A DNA stretch of 64,000 nt from an uncultured Collinsella sp. (GCA_902493855.1 CABUQV010000010.1:1-64000); one strand, 5' to 3'; counted from the stretch's first letter, positions 36,904 through 45,518 are shown. The notes: generated from the letters alone by a model not told the origin. Program-made: numbers and translations.

Positions 36904-37766
36904 GACAGCCCCTCCACATTCAAGAATGGCGAAGGATCATCAAAATACTTTGACACCAGACGTTCCATGGTGCCATCGGCAAGCATTTCCTGGTAGGCAT
37001 GAGTGAGCTTAACGTCGATGCCGCGCGTATCATTGATATCGAAAGCGGTACCCAAACCAACCTCGAGCAGCGGCTCATCCAGAATGCGATACGTCACACC
37101 GTAGTCTTTTTCGTAGGTGAGCAGCGAGGACTCATGCGCGGCGATGGCATCGACCAGGCCCTCGACGAGCGCCGGGTTCAGGTATGAGCGGTCCGAAAAG
37201 CTGTAGAGCTCTTTGATCTGCGGAACGTTTTCATTGGTACGATTGAGCAAAATGCCCTCGGGCTTGGTGGTGGACTGCACTGCCACGACCTTGTCCTTAA
37301 GATCGGCAAGCGTGTAGATATCGCTCTCGGGATCGACAGCAACCACCTGTCGACTCGCAAGGTACGGACCGGCCCAACGATACTCGTTTTCTCGACCCGT
37401 CATACTAAAGCTGCCCATGACGCAGTCGAGCTCGCCGTTCGCCAACAGCTCTTTTTTCTTTTCCCAGTCGATGAGCTGGTATTTTGGCTTGTAGCCAATG
37501 CGGGCCAAAGCCTCGGTCAAAATCTCGACATCCAGGCCGACAATATTGCCGTACTCGTCGCTATACACAAACGGCGGGTAGAGGTCGCTGCCGACGTTGA
37601 GCGTTTTGAGGCTGGCGCTTTTGGCATGCGAAGCCGCGCTTTTTTCCGAAGATGCCGAGCCGCCGTTACTCGACCCGGAGAAACCGGCTATCGCCACGCC
37701 AAATACACCCACTATCGCGAGCGCAAGTAATAACGTTATGGCAACCGAGCGGCGGGTCTTTTTCAT
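36900..37766 (-). CDS. extracellular solute-binding protein, family 3 (sensor partner)
   Basis: 288 residues from MKKTRRSVAITLL at 37766, behind AGGAG; the longer open frame to 37910 has no signal sequence. Signal/anchor helix, a Ser/Ala-rich linker, then SBP_bac_3 (LNVGSDLYPPFVYSDEYGNI, GLDVEILTEALARIGYKP, WAGPYLASRQVVA). No permease or ATPase genes are nearby, so this protein most likely delivers a ligand signal to the kinase translated right behind it. Confidence 0.88.
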   Translation of the reverse strand: MKKTRRSVAITLLLALAIVGVFGVAIAGFSGSSNGGSASSEKSAASHAKSASLKTLNVGSDLYPPFVYSDEYGNIVGLDVEILTEALARIGYKPKYQLIDWEKKKELLANGELDCVMGSFSMTGRENEYRWAGPYLASRQVVAVDPESDIYTLADLKDKVVAVQSTTKPEGILLNRTNENVPQIKELYSFSDRSYLNPALVEGLVDAIAAHESSLLTYEKDYGVTYRILDEPLLEVGLGTAFDINDTRGIDVKLTHAYQEMLADGTMERLVSKYFDDPSPFLNVEGLS

Positions 37767-37913
37767 TGAGCTCCTGACGGTCCTGTTCGTTGGCGGCAAC
37801 AGACTAATGATAGCAGGCGGCATACGAGAGCCGTTCAATGAATGCGGACGCCTTACTATATGGGTCCTTCTGACCGATCTGACCGAAAGACCCCCGCATA
37901 CAGTGGACATTTA

Positions 37914-39125
37914 CTATGCATTAAAAACGTAGCGGTCCAGGCGATCGCACGCTTCCTTTACGCGCGAAAGCGGCAGCGCCAGATTCACGCGAACGTGGCA
38001 GGGCCCGTGGAACGGACGGCCGTCCTGATACCCCACGCCCACGCGCGCCCCCTCATCGAGCAACCACTGAATATCGCGGCCATGTTCGCGACACCACTCG
38101 GTACAGTCCAGGAACACCATGTACGTGCCCTGCGGACGTGAAAACGCGACGCCCTTCCAATGTTTCTCTGCATACGTGCAGAAGTACTCGATATTGTCGG
38201 CGAGCACCTGGTTGAGCTCATCAACCCACTCGTAGCCCTGCGGCTGATAGGCGCCAATGAGCGCATGCATCGAGAGGACGTTCATCTCGTTGTAGTGGGT
38301 CTTGTTGGACACGGCGCACACGCGGTCGCGCAGCGTCTCGTTGTAGATGATGTGGAAGCTGCCGACCAGGCCCGCGAGGTTAAAGGTCTTGCTGGGCGCG
38401 TAGAGGGCGACCGTGCGCATGCGGGCATCCTCGCTCACCGACTGCGTCGGAATGTGCTTGTACCCGGGACGGATGATATCGGACCAAATCTCATCCGAGA
38501 TCACCACGCAATCGTGCTGGCGATAGACGCCCATGGCGCGTTCGATCTCGTCGCGCTCCCACACGCGACCGCAGGGATTGTGCGGCGAGCAGAAGACGGC
38601 AGCATGGATGCGGTTTTGCGCGAGCTTGCGCTCCATGTCCTCAAAGTCCATGCGCCACACGCCCTGTTCGTCGAGCTTAAGCGGGCTGTGAACAATACGG
38701 TAGCCCGCGGCCTCGATGGCCTTGGTAAAGCCGATATAGGTGGGACTATGGACCAGCACCGCATCACCGTGCTGCACATAGGCGCGCAACGTCGATACAA
38801 CGCCGCCCAGCACACCGTTTTCATAGCCAATATGCTCAGGCGCCAGGCCCTCAACGCCGTTACGACGGCTCTGCCACTCGATGATGCGATCGAAGTACTC
38901 GGCGCGTGGGTCAAAGTAGCCAAACATAGGGTGCTGAGCACGTTGAATGATGTGCTCCTGGACCGTGGGCACCGTGGCAAAGTTCATATCCGCCACCCAC
39001 ATCGGGATGCGGTCGAAGCCCTCATCGGGCACGTTTGGCGCCATACCGGGGATCTCGCCCCAGGAGTCAACGGCGATGGCATCCATGCCGTGGCGGTCGA
39101 TAAGCGAGGTAAAGTCGTATTTCAT
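37914..39125 (-). CDS. MalY/PatB-type PLP-dependent aminotransferase / C-S lyase
   Basis: 403 residues of aminotransferase class I/II fold. PLP lysine in YAPSKTFNLAGL; SPHNPCGRVW and the closing FLVNLALP-like region (VRVNLALPLSRVKEAC) fit the MalY/PatB group, which cleaves cystathionine or related C-S bonds. Start ATG at 39125 behind GGGAG. It could release ammonia, pyruvate and a thiol from Cys-type substrates; the true substrate is not visible. Confidence 0.9.
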   Translation of the reverse strand: MKYDFTSLIDRHGMDAIAVDSWGEIPGMAPNVPDEGFDRIPMWVADMNFATVPTVQEHIIQRAQHPMFGYFDPRAEYFDRIIEWQSRRNGVEGLAPEHIGYENGVLGGVVSTLRAYVQHGDAVLVHSPTYIGFTKAIEAAGYRIVHSPLKLDEQGVWRMDFEDMERKLAQNRIHAAVFCSPHNPCGRVWERDEIERAMGVYRQHDCVVISDEIWSDIIRPGYKHIPTQSVSEDARMRTVALYAPSKTFNLAGLVGSFHIIYNETLRDRVCAVSNKTHYNEMNVLSMHALIGAYQPQGYEWVDELNQVLADNIEYFCTYAEKHWKGVAFSRPQGTYMVFLDCTEWCREHGRDIQWLLDEGARVGVGYQDGRPFHGPCHVRVNLALPLSRVKEACDRLDRYVFNA

Positions 39126-39239
39126 GCTGCGCTCCCGTGCAAAGCGGATTGGTTCGGTAGGCGTTATTGTCCACCAGAACAGGCGGCTTTGATACGGGTT
39201 TTGGGGTTGAATTTGATCGGGGCGCGGGCTCCGTGGTGG

Positions 39240-39977
39240 TTAGCTTTGAGCCTTGCTGACGTCTACCACGGAAAGCTGCGCCCCGTCGACCGCAAACGAT
39301 ATATCGAGCCCAGCATAGGCCAAGTGGTAGACGCGGTTTGGCTCGTGTTTGCTGCCAGCCCGGCGCGGATCCTGGCGAAGGACCTCGATTAAGCCGGGCA
39401 ACTTTGCGGGCGGGACCATATCCTGCAGCGCCTGTGGAAACTCAACATCAAGCTCTTGCCACGGAGTGTCCTTAATCCAGCCGCCCGTCGCATCCGGGTG
39501 ACAGTCCGCAAACGGAATGTAGGGCTTGATGTCGTAGATGGGTGTGCCGTCACGCAGATCAGCTCCCAACACGTGGATGATGGGGCCGTTGTCGGTGAGC
39601 TCAACGCGATCGAGCCTCACACAGGTAAGGCCGATGGGGTTGGGTCGAAACGGGCTGCGCGTGGCAAACACGCCCACGCGCTCGGCGCCACCCAGGCGCG
39701 GCGGACGCACGGTCTTTGACCACTTGGCAGTGGTACCGGATCTGTCCTGTATCTTGGCGTCGGCGGCTATGTCCTTAGCCGTGCCGCCGGGCGTTCCGTT
39801 TTCGAAGCGCCAGAGCAGCCATAGGTGCGAGAATGATTCGAGCCCTGCAACCGCGGCGTTAGAGGCAAACTCCGGCTCAAAGATAATGCGCCCCTCAAGA
39901 TGAGGCGCCAAAAAGCTGTTGCGCGGAATGCCGAACTTCTGCGGCAGGTCGGTATGTATGCGTGCGATAGGTTCCAT
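39240..39977 (-). CDS. trmO: tRNA N6-threonylcarbamoyladenosine methyltransferase TrmO
   Basis: 245 residues from MEPIARIHTDLPQKFGIPRN (start 39977; ATG 39986 is also possible). TrmO (TsaA/YaeB) methylates t6A37 of tRNA-Thr using SAM through a small beta-barrel fold. Seen: FSHLWLLWRFE, VGVFATRSPFRPNPIGLTCV and an extended C-terminal domain. The open frame extends to 40319 but the extra text lies antisense to the next gene and is spurious. Confidence 0.93.
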   Translation of the reverse strand: MEPIARIHTDLPQKFGIPRNSFLAPHLEGRIIFEPEFASNAAVAGLESFSHLWLLWRFENGTPGGTAKDIAADAKIQDRSGTTAKWSKTVRPPRLGGAERVGVFATRSPFRPNPIGLTCVRLDRVELTDNGPIIHVLGADLRDGTPIYDIKPYIPFADCHPDATGGWIKDTPWQELDVEFPQALQDMVPPAKLPGLIEVLRQDPRRAGSKHEPNRVYHLAYAGLDISFAVDGAQLSVVDVSKAQS

Positions 39978-40118
39978 GCCGGCCATTGTACGGCATGAAG
40001 GTGTGGGGCGTGGCACGCAATTCTTCGCCGCGGTCCCCCGTCGTGCAACCAACGGTTGCTTGGAAGGGCGCCTGCTGACGCGTATGCTTAAGCCATCAAC
40101 CAGCAGAAAGGAGCCGTT

Positions 40119-40946
40119 ATGGCCTTTGCAGAAAAGCTTATCGCTGTCCGCCACGCCCATCACCTTACTCAGGAGCAGCTCGCCGCCAAGCTCTTCGTCA
40201 CACGCCAGGCCATCAGCCGTTGGGAACGCGGCGAGGTCACACCGGGCATCGACATGATGAAGCTCATTGCCGCCGTGACCGGCGAGCCACTGTCTCATCT
40301 GCTCGAAATGCCCGAGCACTATTGTCAGAGCTGCGGCATGCTACTCACGCCCGACGACTGCGGCACCGATGCCGCGGGCACCGCGAACGACCATTACTGC
40401 AAGTGGTGCTACGACCACGGCGAGTACACTTACGAAACCACGATGGAGGCGATGATCGAGGACTGTGCCCCGCGTCTGGCGCAAAGCACCGGTATGTCGC
40501 TCGACGAAGCCGTCTCGCTCATGGGCGCCGTCCTGCCGCAACTGGAGCGCTGGCGCACCGTGCAGGAAAACGAGGAGCGCTACGGCGCCGAGGCGCGGGC
40601 GCGCTATGGCGACGAGGCGATCGACGCAGCAAACGAAGCGCTGCTGGACATGGACCCCGAGACATGGAACGACATGAAGGAACTTGAACGCGCTATTCTA
40701 GGTCAGCTCTCGATTGCCATGGGCGACGGCGACCCCAAGAGCAGTGAGGCCCAAAAACTTGTTGCGATGCATCGTCGCTGGATTGGCCTTAACTGGGGAC
40801 ACCAGCCCCAAGACGACGCATACCTGGGCCTCGCTCACGGCTATCTGGCCGACCAGCGCTTTATCGACTACTACGACAAGCCCTGCGGCACAGGCGCTAC
40901 GGCGTTTTTGGTTCAGGCCATCGAGTCATCGCTAACTCGCGCATAG
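40119..40946 (+). CDS. XRE helix-turn-helix / zinc-ribbon / TipAS fusion regulator
   Basis: 275 residues. An N-terminal HTH (about 5-62: LTQEQLAAKLFVTRQAISRW), then a zinc-ribbon-like pair CQSCGMLL...CKWCYDHG (about 68-110), then a TipAS-like antibiotic-recognition domain (about 155-275) with MDPETWNDMKELERAI, HRRWIGLNWGHQPQDDAYLG and YDKPCGTGATAFLVQAI. TipAS domains bind thiopeptides and related drugs and usually follow MerR heads, so the XRE head is notable. AAAGGAG before the ATG. A target gene is not obvious; the glutaredoxin gene follows. Confidence 0.85.
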   Translation: MAFAEKLIAVRHAHHLTQEQLAAKLFVTRQAISRWERGEVTPGIDMMKLIAAVTGEPLSHLLEMPEHYCQSCGMLLTPDDCGTDAAGTANDHYCKWCYDHGEYTYETTMEAMIEDCAPRLAQSTGMSLDEAVSLMGAVLPQLERWRTVQENEERYGAEARARYGDEAIDAANEALLDMDPETWNDMKELERAILGQLSIAMGDGDPKSSEAQKLVAMHRRWIGLNWGHQPQDDAYLGLAHGYLADQRFIDYYDKPCGTGATAFLVQAIESSLTRA

Positions 40947-40997
40947 ACCGCGGCGGCTTTGGGTATCTCAATCGAAACCTCAACCGATTGGAGACCC

Positions 40998-41243
40998 ATG
41001 GCTACTAATCACGAACTCGAGCTATACGTTATGACCGGCTGCCCGTATTGCATGAAGGTCAAGCGCTTCCTGGCCGATAACGGCGTGACCATTCCCGAAC
41101 GCAATATCTTGACCGATTCCGATGCCGAGCAGACGCTTATCGCCGTCGGCGGAAAACGCCAGGTTCCCTGCCTGTTCATTGACGGCGCGCCGCTCTACGA
41201 GTCGGGCGACATCATCGCGTGGGTACAGAAGAACCTGCTCTAG
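40998..41243 (+). CDS. glutaredoxin
   Basis: 81 residues from MATNHELELYVM (start 40998, behind GGAG). Thioredoxin fold with active site CPYC (MTGCPYCMKVKRF), cis-Pro in KRQVPCLFID and a GSH-binding GGxxxV-like region. Reduces protein disulfides or mixed disulfides. It has no visible partner; it sits alone before a repeat-rich gap. Confidence 0.92.
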   Translation: MATNHELELYVMTGCPYCMKVKRFLADNGVTIPERNILTDSDAEQTLIAVGGKRQVPCLFIDGAPLYESGDIIAWVQKNLL

Positions 41244-41248
41244 TACTC

Positions 41249-41294
41249 ATTGGGGACGCACTTAAATGAGTAGTCGTTTAAGAACGTCCCCAAT
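41249..41294. repeat. palindrome, copy 2 of the GGGGACGTTCTT family
   Basis: ATTGGGGACGCACTTAA pairs with TTAAGAACGTCCCCAAT around GAGTAGTCG. It directly follows the glutaredoxin gene, so it may also serve as its terminator. Confidence 0.75.
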
Positions 41295-41302
41295 AACTGG
41301 TC

Positions 41303-41388
41303 CCCCGCCGAACCCAAACATGTACGTCAGCATCCAAAGTCGACATTTTTCGACATCTTCGGATGCTGACGTACAGCTTTTGGGTAGC
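41303..41388. repeat. palindrome, copy 1 of the AACCCAAACATGTACG family
   Basis: A hairpin with arms ACCCAAACATGTACGTCAGC... and ...GCTGACGTACAGCTTTTGGGT around TCGACATTTTTCGA. It is nearly identical over 75 bases to a second copy at 42384-42462; the few differences fall in one arm. Non-coding. Confidence 0.85.
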
Positions 41389-41476
41389 CATGGACGCTCT
41401 TAACCGGCTAATTGTTTGAGGCGACCTTTGGATTATGGCTGTTTGATGCCTCGGGAAAGAGTTTCCGAGGGAGCTA

Positions 41477-41704
41477 TGGTCAAAAAAGGGCAAATATGAG
41501 TACTGCCACCTGTTTAGTAGCAGCAATTTTGATCATTTCAGGAACTATTCAACGTCCCATGCGCCCGCAGCTGACGCTATTTCTCCTCATATGTTCAATA
41601 AAAGTTGCTCCTAATGGGAACAAACCTCATCAGGAGCAACTTTTTACAGCAAAATTAATGCAACCATAATGGCAACAGTACTCATATTTGCCCTTTTTTG
41701 ACCA
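41477..41704. mobile_element. MITE-like element with 29-bp perfect terminal inverted repeats
   Basis: 29-base termini 41477-41505 and 41676-41704 are exact inverse copies (TGGTCAAAAAAGGGCAAATA...). They enclose 170 bases with an inner hairpin (GTTGCTCCT...AGGAGCAAC, about 41604-41640). The termini can be extended imperfectly outward. No transposase inside. A small non-autonomous element or a large RNA hairpin are both possible. Confidence 0.6.
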
Positions 41705-41718
41705 CGACCCTCCAGAAT

Positions 41719-41803
41719 AGTCGTTAGGGACGACTCTTAATGACAAAATCCGGCACTTGGACGTTCTTGTATGACTAGCCATTGAAGGACACCCAACGAC
41801 TAC
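41719..41803. repeat. degenerate copy 3 of the GGGGACGTTCTT family
   Basis: GTCGTTAGGGACGACTCTTA...GAAGGACACCCAACGAC, with GACGTTCTTG and GACTAG inside. Arms pair imperfectly. Together with its neighbours it makes 41244-42110 a non-coding, repeat-dense gap; 41804-42090 shows nothing else recognisable apart from an AT-rich promoter-like stretch before 42110. Confidence 0.5.
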
Positions 41804-42109
41804 TCCAATTCGTGACACACTGTGTCGCGAATTAAGCTAGTCCCACTATCGAAGACCGGTGAGAGCTCCTGCCCAGAATCTCGATAGCTTAATAAAACGC
41901 TCCCCTCCGGAAGTTCAACGAGCATCCAAATTCCAAGCTGAAAAGCAGAGGAGTATCGAAGCCGTCAATGCTCATTTCCTATCGAGCAGGCGGATCAAAA
42001 CAAGCTAATTAGCCCGATAAACTGCTTGTATTTTTAGTAATAAAACTGTATACAAAAAAGGGAATCCGAGAACCAGCGCTCGACATTATGTCGATCGATA
42101 GGAGGCGCT

Positions 42110-42376
42110 ATGGACGCTAAGCAGCTTGAAAAAATGATGGGATTTGCCCCTGGAAAGTTAGAGAAAGCCGCGGAAGCTTACGAAAAAGATGAGTGGCCAA
42201 AGGGTCGCACCATCAAGTTGGGAAGGCCGCCGATCTCCGATGAGCCGAGCGCTGTTTTGTCGGCACGCGTAGGTGAATCGGTTCTTGAGGCGTTTGACGC
42301 AAAGGCAAAGCGTCATGGGCAGACACGCACAGAGCGGCTCAGGGAGCTCATTACGCTCGACGCAATGATTGCCTAG
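42110..42376 (+). CDS. small ribbon-helix-helix-like protein
   Basis: 88 residues with AGGAGG before the ATG. The C-terminal half (SAVLSARVGESVLEAFDAKA, then KRHGQTRTERLRELI) reads as a ribbon-helix-helix (CopG/Arc-type) DNA-binding fold. No toxin gene follows, so it may be an orphan antitoxin-like regulator. Flanked on both sides by dispersed palindromes. Confidence 0.7.
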   Translation: MDAKQLEKMMGFAPGKLEKAAEAYEKDEWPKGRTIKLGRPPISDEPSAVLSARVGESVLEAFDAKAKRHGQTRTERLRELITLDAMIA

Positions 42377-42383
42377 GCACCGC

Positions 42384-42462
42384 TCCCCCGCCGAACCCAA
42401 ACATGTACGTCAGCATCCAAAGTCGACATTTTTCGACATCTTTGGATGCTGGCGTACAACTT
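42384..42462. repeat. palindrome, copy 2 of the AACCCAAACATGTACG family
   Basis: Same 75-base hairpin as at 41303-41388 (CCCCCGCCGAACCCAAACAT start, TCGACATTTTTCGACATC loop). It begins eight bases after the stop of the ribbon-helix-helix gene. Confidence 0.85.
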
Positions 42463-42474
42463 TTTTGCGCAGGT

Positions 42475-42528
42475 AGTCGTTGGGGACGTTCTTGAATGAC
42501 TAGTCGTTAAAGAACGTCCCCAACGACT
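42475..42528. repeat. palindrome, copy 4 of the GGGGACGTTCTT family
   Basis: AGTCGTTGGGGACGTTCTTg pairs with aAAGAACGTCCCCAACGACT around AATGACTAGTCGTT. It sits between two convergent genes and ends two bases from the dus stop, so it probably doubles as a terminator. Confidence 0.8.
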
Positions 42529-42530
42529 AA

Positions 42531-43490
42531 CTAGCCGTGGAAGCGGGCTATAGGTGCAAGTGGCTGCTCGCGAAAGACGCGCTCGACAGCGGCGCGGTAT
42601 TCGTCGACCTTTTTGGTCTTGCGCACGATCTTGTGAACGGTAGCGGGATCGGCGAAGGCGCACTTGGCGTAGAACCACCACTCCTTCATGCGAAAGACCG
42701 CGTTGCCGCCAATCTCTTCTGCATACGCCGCAAACAGCGTGTCGTGGAAGCGCTGCAGCTCGGCTGCCGTGGCCGCAGGACCGCTGGCAACCATGCGAGC
42801 CAGCGCGGGGTTCGCGAGCAAGCCGCGCCCCAGCATTACATGGCGCGTGCCGGGATAGGCCTCCACCAGCGCATCCATATCCTCAAGATCAAAGATGTCG
42901 CCGTTGTAGGCCACGGGGAACGGCGCCCGTTCCAGCGTCTCGCCGTAAAACTCTTTGCGCGGCGAGCCCGTATAGCGGTCCTTTTGCACGCGCGGATGCA
43001 CGATCAGCTCTGCCAGCGGCATGCGGCAATAGAGGTCGAGCACGCGCTCGTACTCGCCGTCGCTCTGCAGTCCCAGCCTAGTTTTTACCGACACCGGCAA
43101 TGGCGAGCGCTCGCACACGTCGCTCAAGAACGCCTCGAGCTCATCCAGATTGCGTAAAAAGCCCGAGCCCTTCCCCTTGGCGACAACCGTGCCCGAGGGG
43201 CAACCAAGGTTGAGATTGACCTCGCGATAGCCCATGTCGGCAAGCACCTGCGCCGCCCACACAAACTCGTCCGCATTCTTGGACATCAGCTGAGGCACCA
43301 CGTTGAGCCCCCGGTTATTGGCGGGATCGACCTCTTTAAACGCTTTGCCGCCAAAGCGGTTGCCTACCCGCGGCGGCGGCAAAAACGGCGTGTAATAACA
43401 ATCGAGTGCGCCAAAACACTCCGCGTGCACGCGACGGAACACATGCCCGGTAATCCCCTCCATAGGGGCCAACGATAGAATCATCAACAT
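42531..43490 (-). CDS. tRNA-dihydrouridine synthase
   Basis: 319 residues. FMN-dependent TIM-barrel that reduces uridine to dihydrouridine in tRNA D-loops. Seen: LAPMEGITGHVFRR, the substrate-binding motif NLNLGCPSGTVVAKGKGSGF with the catalytic Cys, VSVKTRLG, VHPRVQKDRY and NGDIF. Start among MLMILSLAP is uncertain by two codons. Which D positions it modifies is not visible. Confidence 0.93.
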   Translation of the reverse strand: MLMILSLAPMEGITGHVFRRVHAECFGALDCYYTPFLPPPRVGNRFGGKAFKEVDPANNRGLNVVPQLMSKNADEFVWAAQVLADMGYREVNLNLGCPSGTVVAKGKGSGFLRNLDELEAFLSDVCERSPLPVSVKTRLGLQSDGEYERVLDLYCRMPLAELIVHPRVQKDRYTGSPRKEFYGETLERAPFPVAYNGDIFDLEDMDALVEAYPGTRHVMLGRGLLANPALARMVASGPAATAAELQRFHDTLFAAYAEEIGGNAVFRMKEWWFYAKCAFADPATVHKIVRKTKKVDEYRAAVERVFREQPLAPIARFHG

Positions 43491-43620
43491 CTACTCTCAG
43501 ATCAATGCGGCAAAGGGGCCGTCCCTTTGTCACATGCATTATGCCTTGTGTTTCAGGCGATTCACAAGGAAGAGGTAACTACTGAACGATGGCCATCCTC
43601 CAGCCGCACCCCATACAACG

Positions 43621-43800
43621 AAGGTGAATGGTTTTCCGCGAAGTGAACGTGTGAAATCGGACCCCCGATGCATCGACACTTTTGGAGAGCCATTTCCTGC
43701 GGTTTTGTCGCTCAAACCCTGCGGTTTTTGCATCCAAAAGTGCGAATGCTTCAGGGGTCCAGAATAGGTCGCTCACTTCTCGGAAAACCATTCACCCTCG
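43621..43800. repeat. 180-bp palindrome, copy 1 of the GAAGTGAACG family
   Basis: Outer arms GGTGAATGGTTTTCCGCGAAGTGA... and ...TCACTTCTCGGAAAACCATTCACC, with inner arms containing GCATCGACACTTTTGG / CCAAAAGTGCGAATGC. Related to 45202-45386. It fills the gap between dus and the next gene; 43801-44025 shows no other feature. Confidence 0.75.
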
Positions 43801-44025
43801 ATTTGCTGGCGCTCACAAACAGTGAGAGGCTGTCCCACGGCAGCCCCCTTGCGCGTCATTCGCCCCACGAAAGCGGCTCTATGCTCCAAAAACGACGTTC
43901 ATGATCACGATGACCACCAACACCACGCCGTTGACACCATGTTTGAACAACAGACACCCCTCACTCATCTATACTCAAGAGCGCATGCACATCGCCCCCG
44001 AATAACGATGAGAGTCGAGGCCCCC

Positions 44026-45159
44026 ATGCAGCAGCTCACCGAACAAGAAAAGAAACGCATCCAGCGGTACTGCACGTACCCCAAGATCGCAGCGACCGCA
44101 CTCGTCATGTCGTTCGTAGCATGCCTGTTGATGTTGCCGCTCCAAATGATCAACGATATCGCGTTCCACCAAAAGGAATTCCAACCCGCGGGCATATATA
44201 CCGCCATCGCACTCACCGTAATCGAACTCGTCATCTTTTGCTATTGCGCTCTTGCGCCGCGCTTTGGAATGCAGGGCAAACAGTGGAAGGAGCTGCAGAG
44301 CAGGCTTGCGGTAGCCCAGGCCAACCAGGACCGTTCCGCGGAGGTCGCCGGCGTGCTCGCCACGCAAGCTGTCGGCCGCTTGCTCAAGAACGGCGATAAC
44401 GATCTCGCGCGCGACCTGGGCGGCGCTGCCGAGGTCGCCAGCGCCGTAGGGGCAGTCGCCACGGCGGCAGACGTGCTGGCCGAGACCTCGAGCAATGCCG
44501 AGGCCATGGCAAACGCATACGGCGTGACGATTCCAAACCTCAAGAAGCAGATCATAGCTCTCGCAGTGGTGCCCGCCATTGTGCTGCTTGGCGTCTACAT
44601 CCCGCAGTTTGTCCAGGGAAATAACGAGCTTCAGGCGAGAAAAGCTGCAGTCGCCGAGCAGCTCGCCATCGCGCAAGATGCCCTGGAGCCCGTGTGTGAA
44701 CGCGTCGCGGCAGACGACCCATACGAGTCGTATCACGACTACGGCTACCGCATTATCGGCTATCTGCGCGACAATGACCTTGGCGCTCAAGCAGCCTATG
44801 TCTACCTTTCTTTTGATGCGGACGGCATGCTCACGGACGTCGATTACACTAGTCAGATCGACCCCGAGGCAAGCCTTGCAGACAACCTCGATCGCGCCGA
44901 GCAGGATATCGCGACGCTTTGCGCCCCGCTCAACGGGTTGGACATTTCCGTTGCCACACCGGGCCTCCTCACGCCATGCAGCCTGTCGGATGAATTTAAA
45001 CAGGCATTTTTAGCCGGATCCCTATATGAAGAAACCAGCATCAGGACGGAGGACGAATCTATCAAGTCGTACTATACCTTTGACACCGAAGCCGCAGAAG
45101 AGTTCGACGAGTACACCCATCCGGAAATTAGGCTCATGCTCTCTGCAAAGAAGCATTAG
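44026..45159 (+). CDS. uncharacterised membrane protein
   Basis: 377 residues from MQQLTEQEKKRIQRYC (start 44026, GAGG upstream; ATG 44008 is also in frame). Hydrophobic segments near residues 23-45 and 58-78, then a soluble Ala-rich part (LATQAVGRLLKNGDNDLARD, ASAVGAVATAADVLAETSSN), a third segment (IIALAVVPAIVLLGVYIPQF) and an acidic C-terminal domain probably outside the cell. I recognise no family. Its location between long palindromes gives no functional clue. Confidence 0.65.
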   Translation: MQQLTEQEKKRIQRYCTYPKIAATALVMSFVACLLMLPLQMINDIAFHQKEFQPAGIYTAIALTVIELVIFCYCALAPRFGMQGKQWKELQSRLAVAQANQDRSAEVAGVLATQAVGRLLKNGDNDLARDLGGAAEVASAVGAVATAADVLAETSSNAEAMANAYGVTIPNLKKQIIALAVVPAIVLLGVYIPQFVQGNNELQARKAAVAEQLAIAQDALEPVCERVAADDPYESYHDYGYRIIGYLRDNDLGAQAAYVYLSFDADGMLTDVDYTSQIDPEASLADNLDRAEQDIATLCAPLNGLDISVATPGLLTPCSLSDEFKQAFLAGSLYEETSIRTEDESIKSYYTFDTEAAEEFDEYTHPEIRLMLSAKKH

Positions 45160-45201
45160 GGGCTTACGTTCTGATTTCCGCTCGCAAACGCCGTCTATAT
45201 C

Positions 45202-45386
45202 TCGAGGTCTAATACTTTTCCGAGAAGTGAACGACCGTTTTTGGACCTCCGAAGCATCGACATTTTTTGACGTCAAAACCGCAGGATTGTGCTGCCAAAA
45301 CCGCAGGAAATTGCATCTCAAAAGTGTCGATGCTTCGGGGGTCCGTTTTCACTCGTTCACTTCTCGGGAAAAGTATTAGGCCTCGA
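45202..45386. repeat. 185-bp palindrome, copy 2 of the GAAGTGAACG family
   Basis: TCGAGGTCTAATACTTTTCC...GAGAAGTGAACGA pairs with its inverse at 45350-45386; the inner part carries CCGAAGCATCGACA / TGTCGATGCTTCGG and two CAAAACCGCAGGA segments. It resembles 43621-43800 in design but the outer arms differ. Confidence 0.75.
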
Positions 45387-45402
45387 TTTACAAGCCACTC
45401 AA

Positions 45403-45431
45403 TGTGACAAAGGGGCTGCTCCTTTGTCACA
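45403..45431. terminator. TGTGACAAAGG hairpin, dispersed terminator-like repeat
   Basis: TGTGACAAAGGgGCTGctCCTTTGTCACA. A near-identical hairpin lies at 51591-51619, and half of one (GTCCCTTTGTCACAT) at 43519-43534. It sits after the convergent 44026 gene and before the MFS gene end, so termination is a likely role. Confidence 0.65.
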
Positions 45432-45518
45432 TTCGATGAAAAAAGGGCACCGACGTTAGTCGATACCCCAAAGCGGCTGCAGGTTAAGCCCTACAGCGTA
45501 TGTCAAAGACGAATCGAA

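Noticed and set aside
38160..39392. 410-residue plus-strand ORF
   Set aside because: Antisense to the PatB-type aminotransferase; no recognisable motif.
41412..41669. 85-residue ORF inside the MITE-like element
   Set aside because: Starts outside the element, crosses its terminal repeat, has no ribosome site and ends in the inner hairpin.
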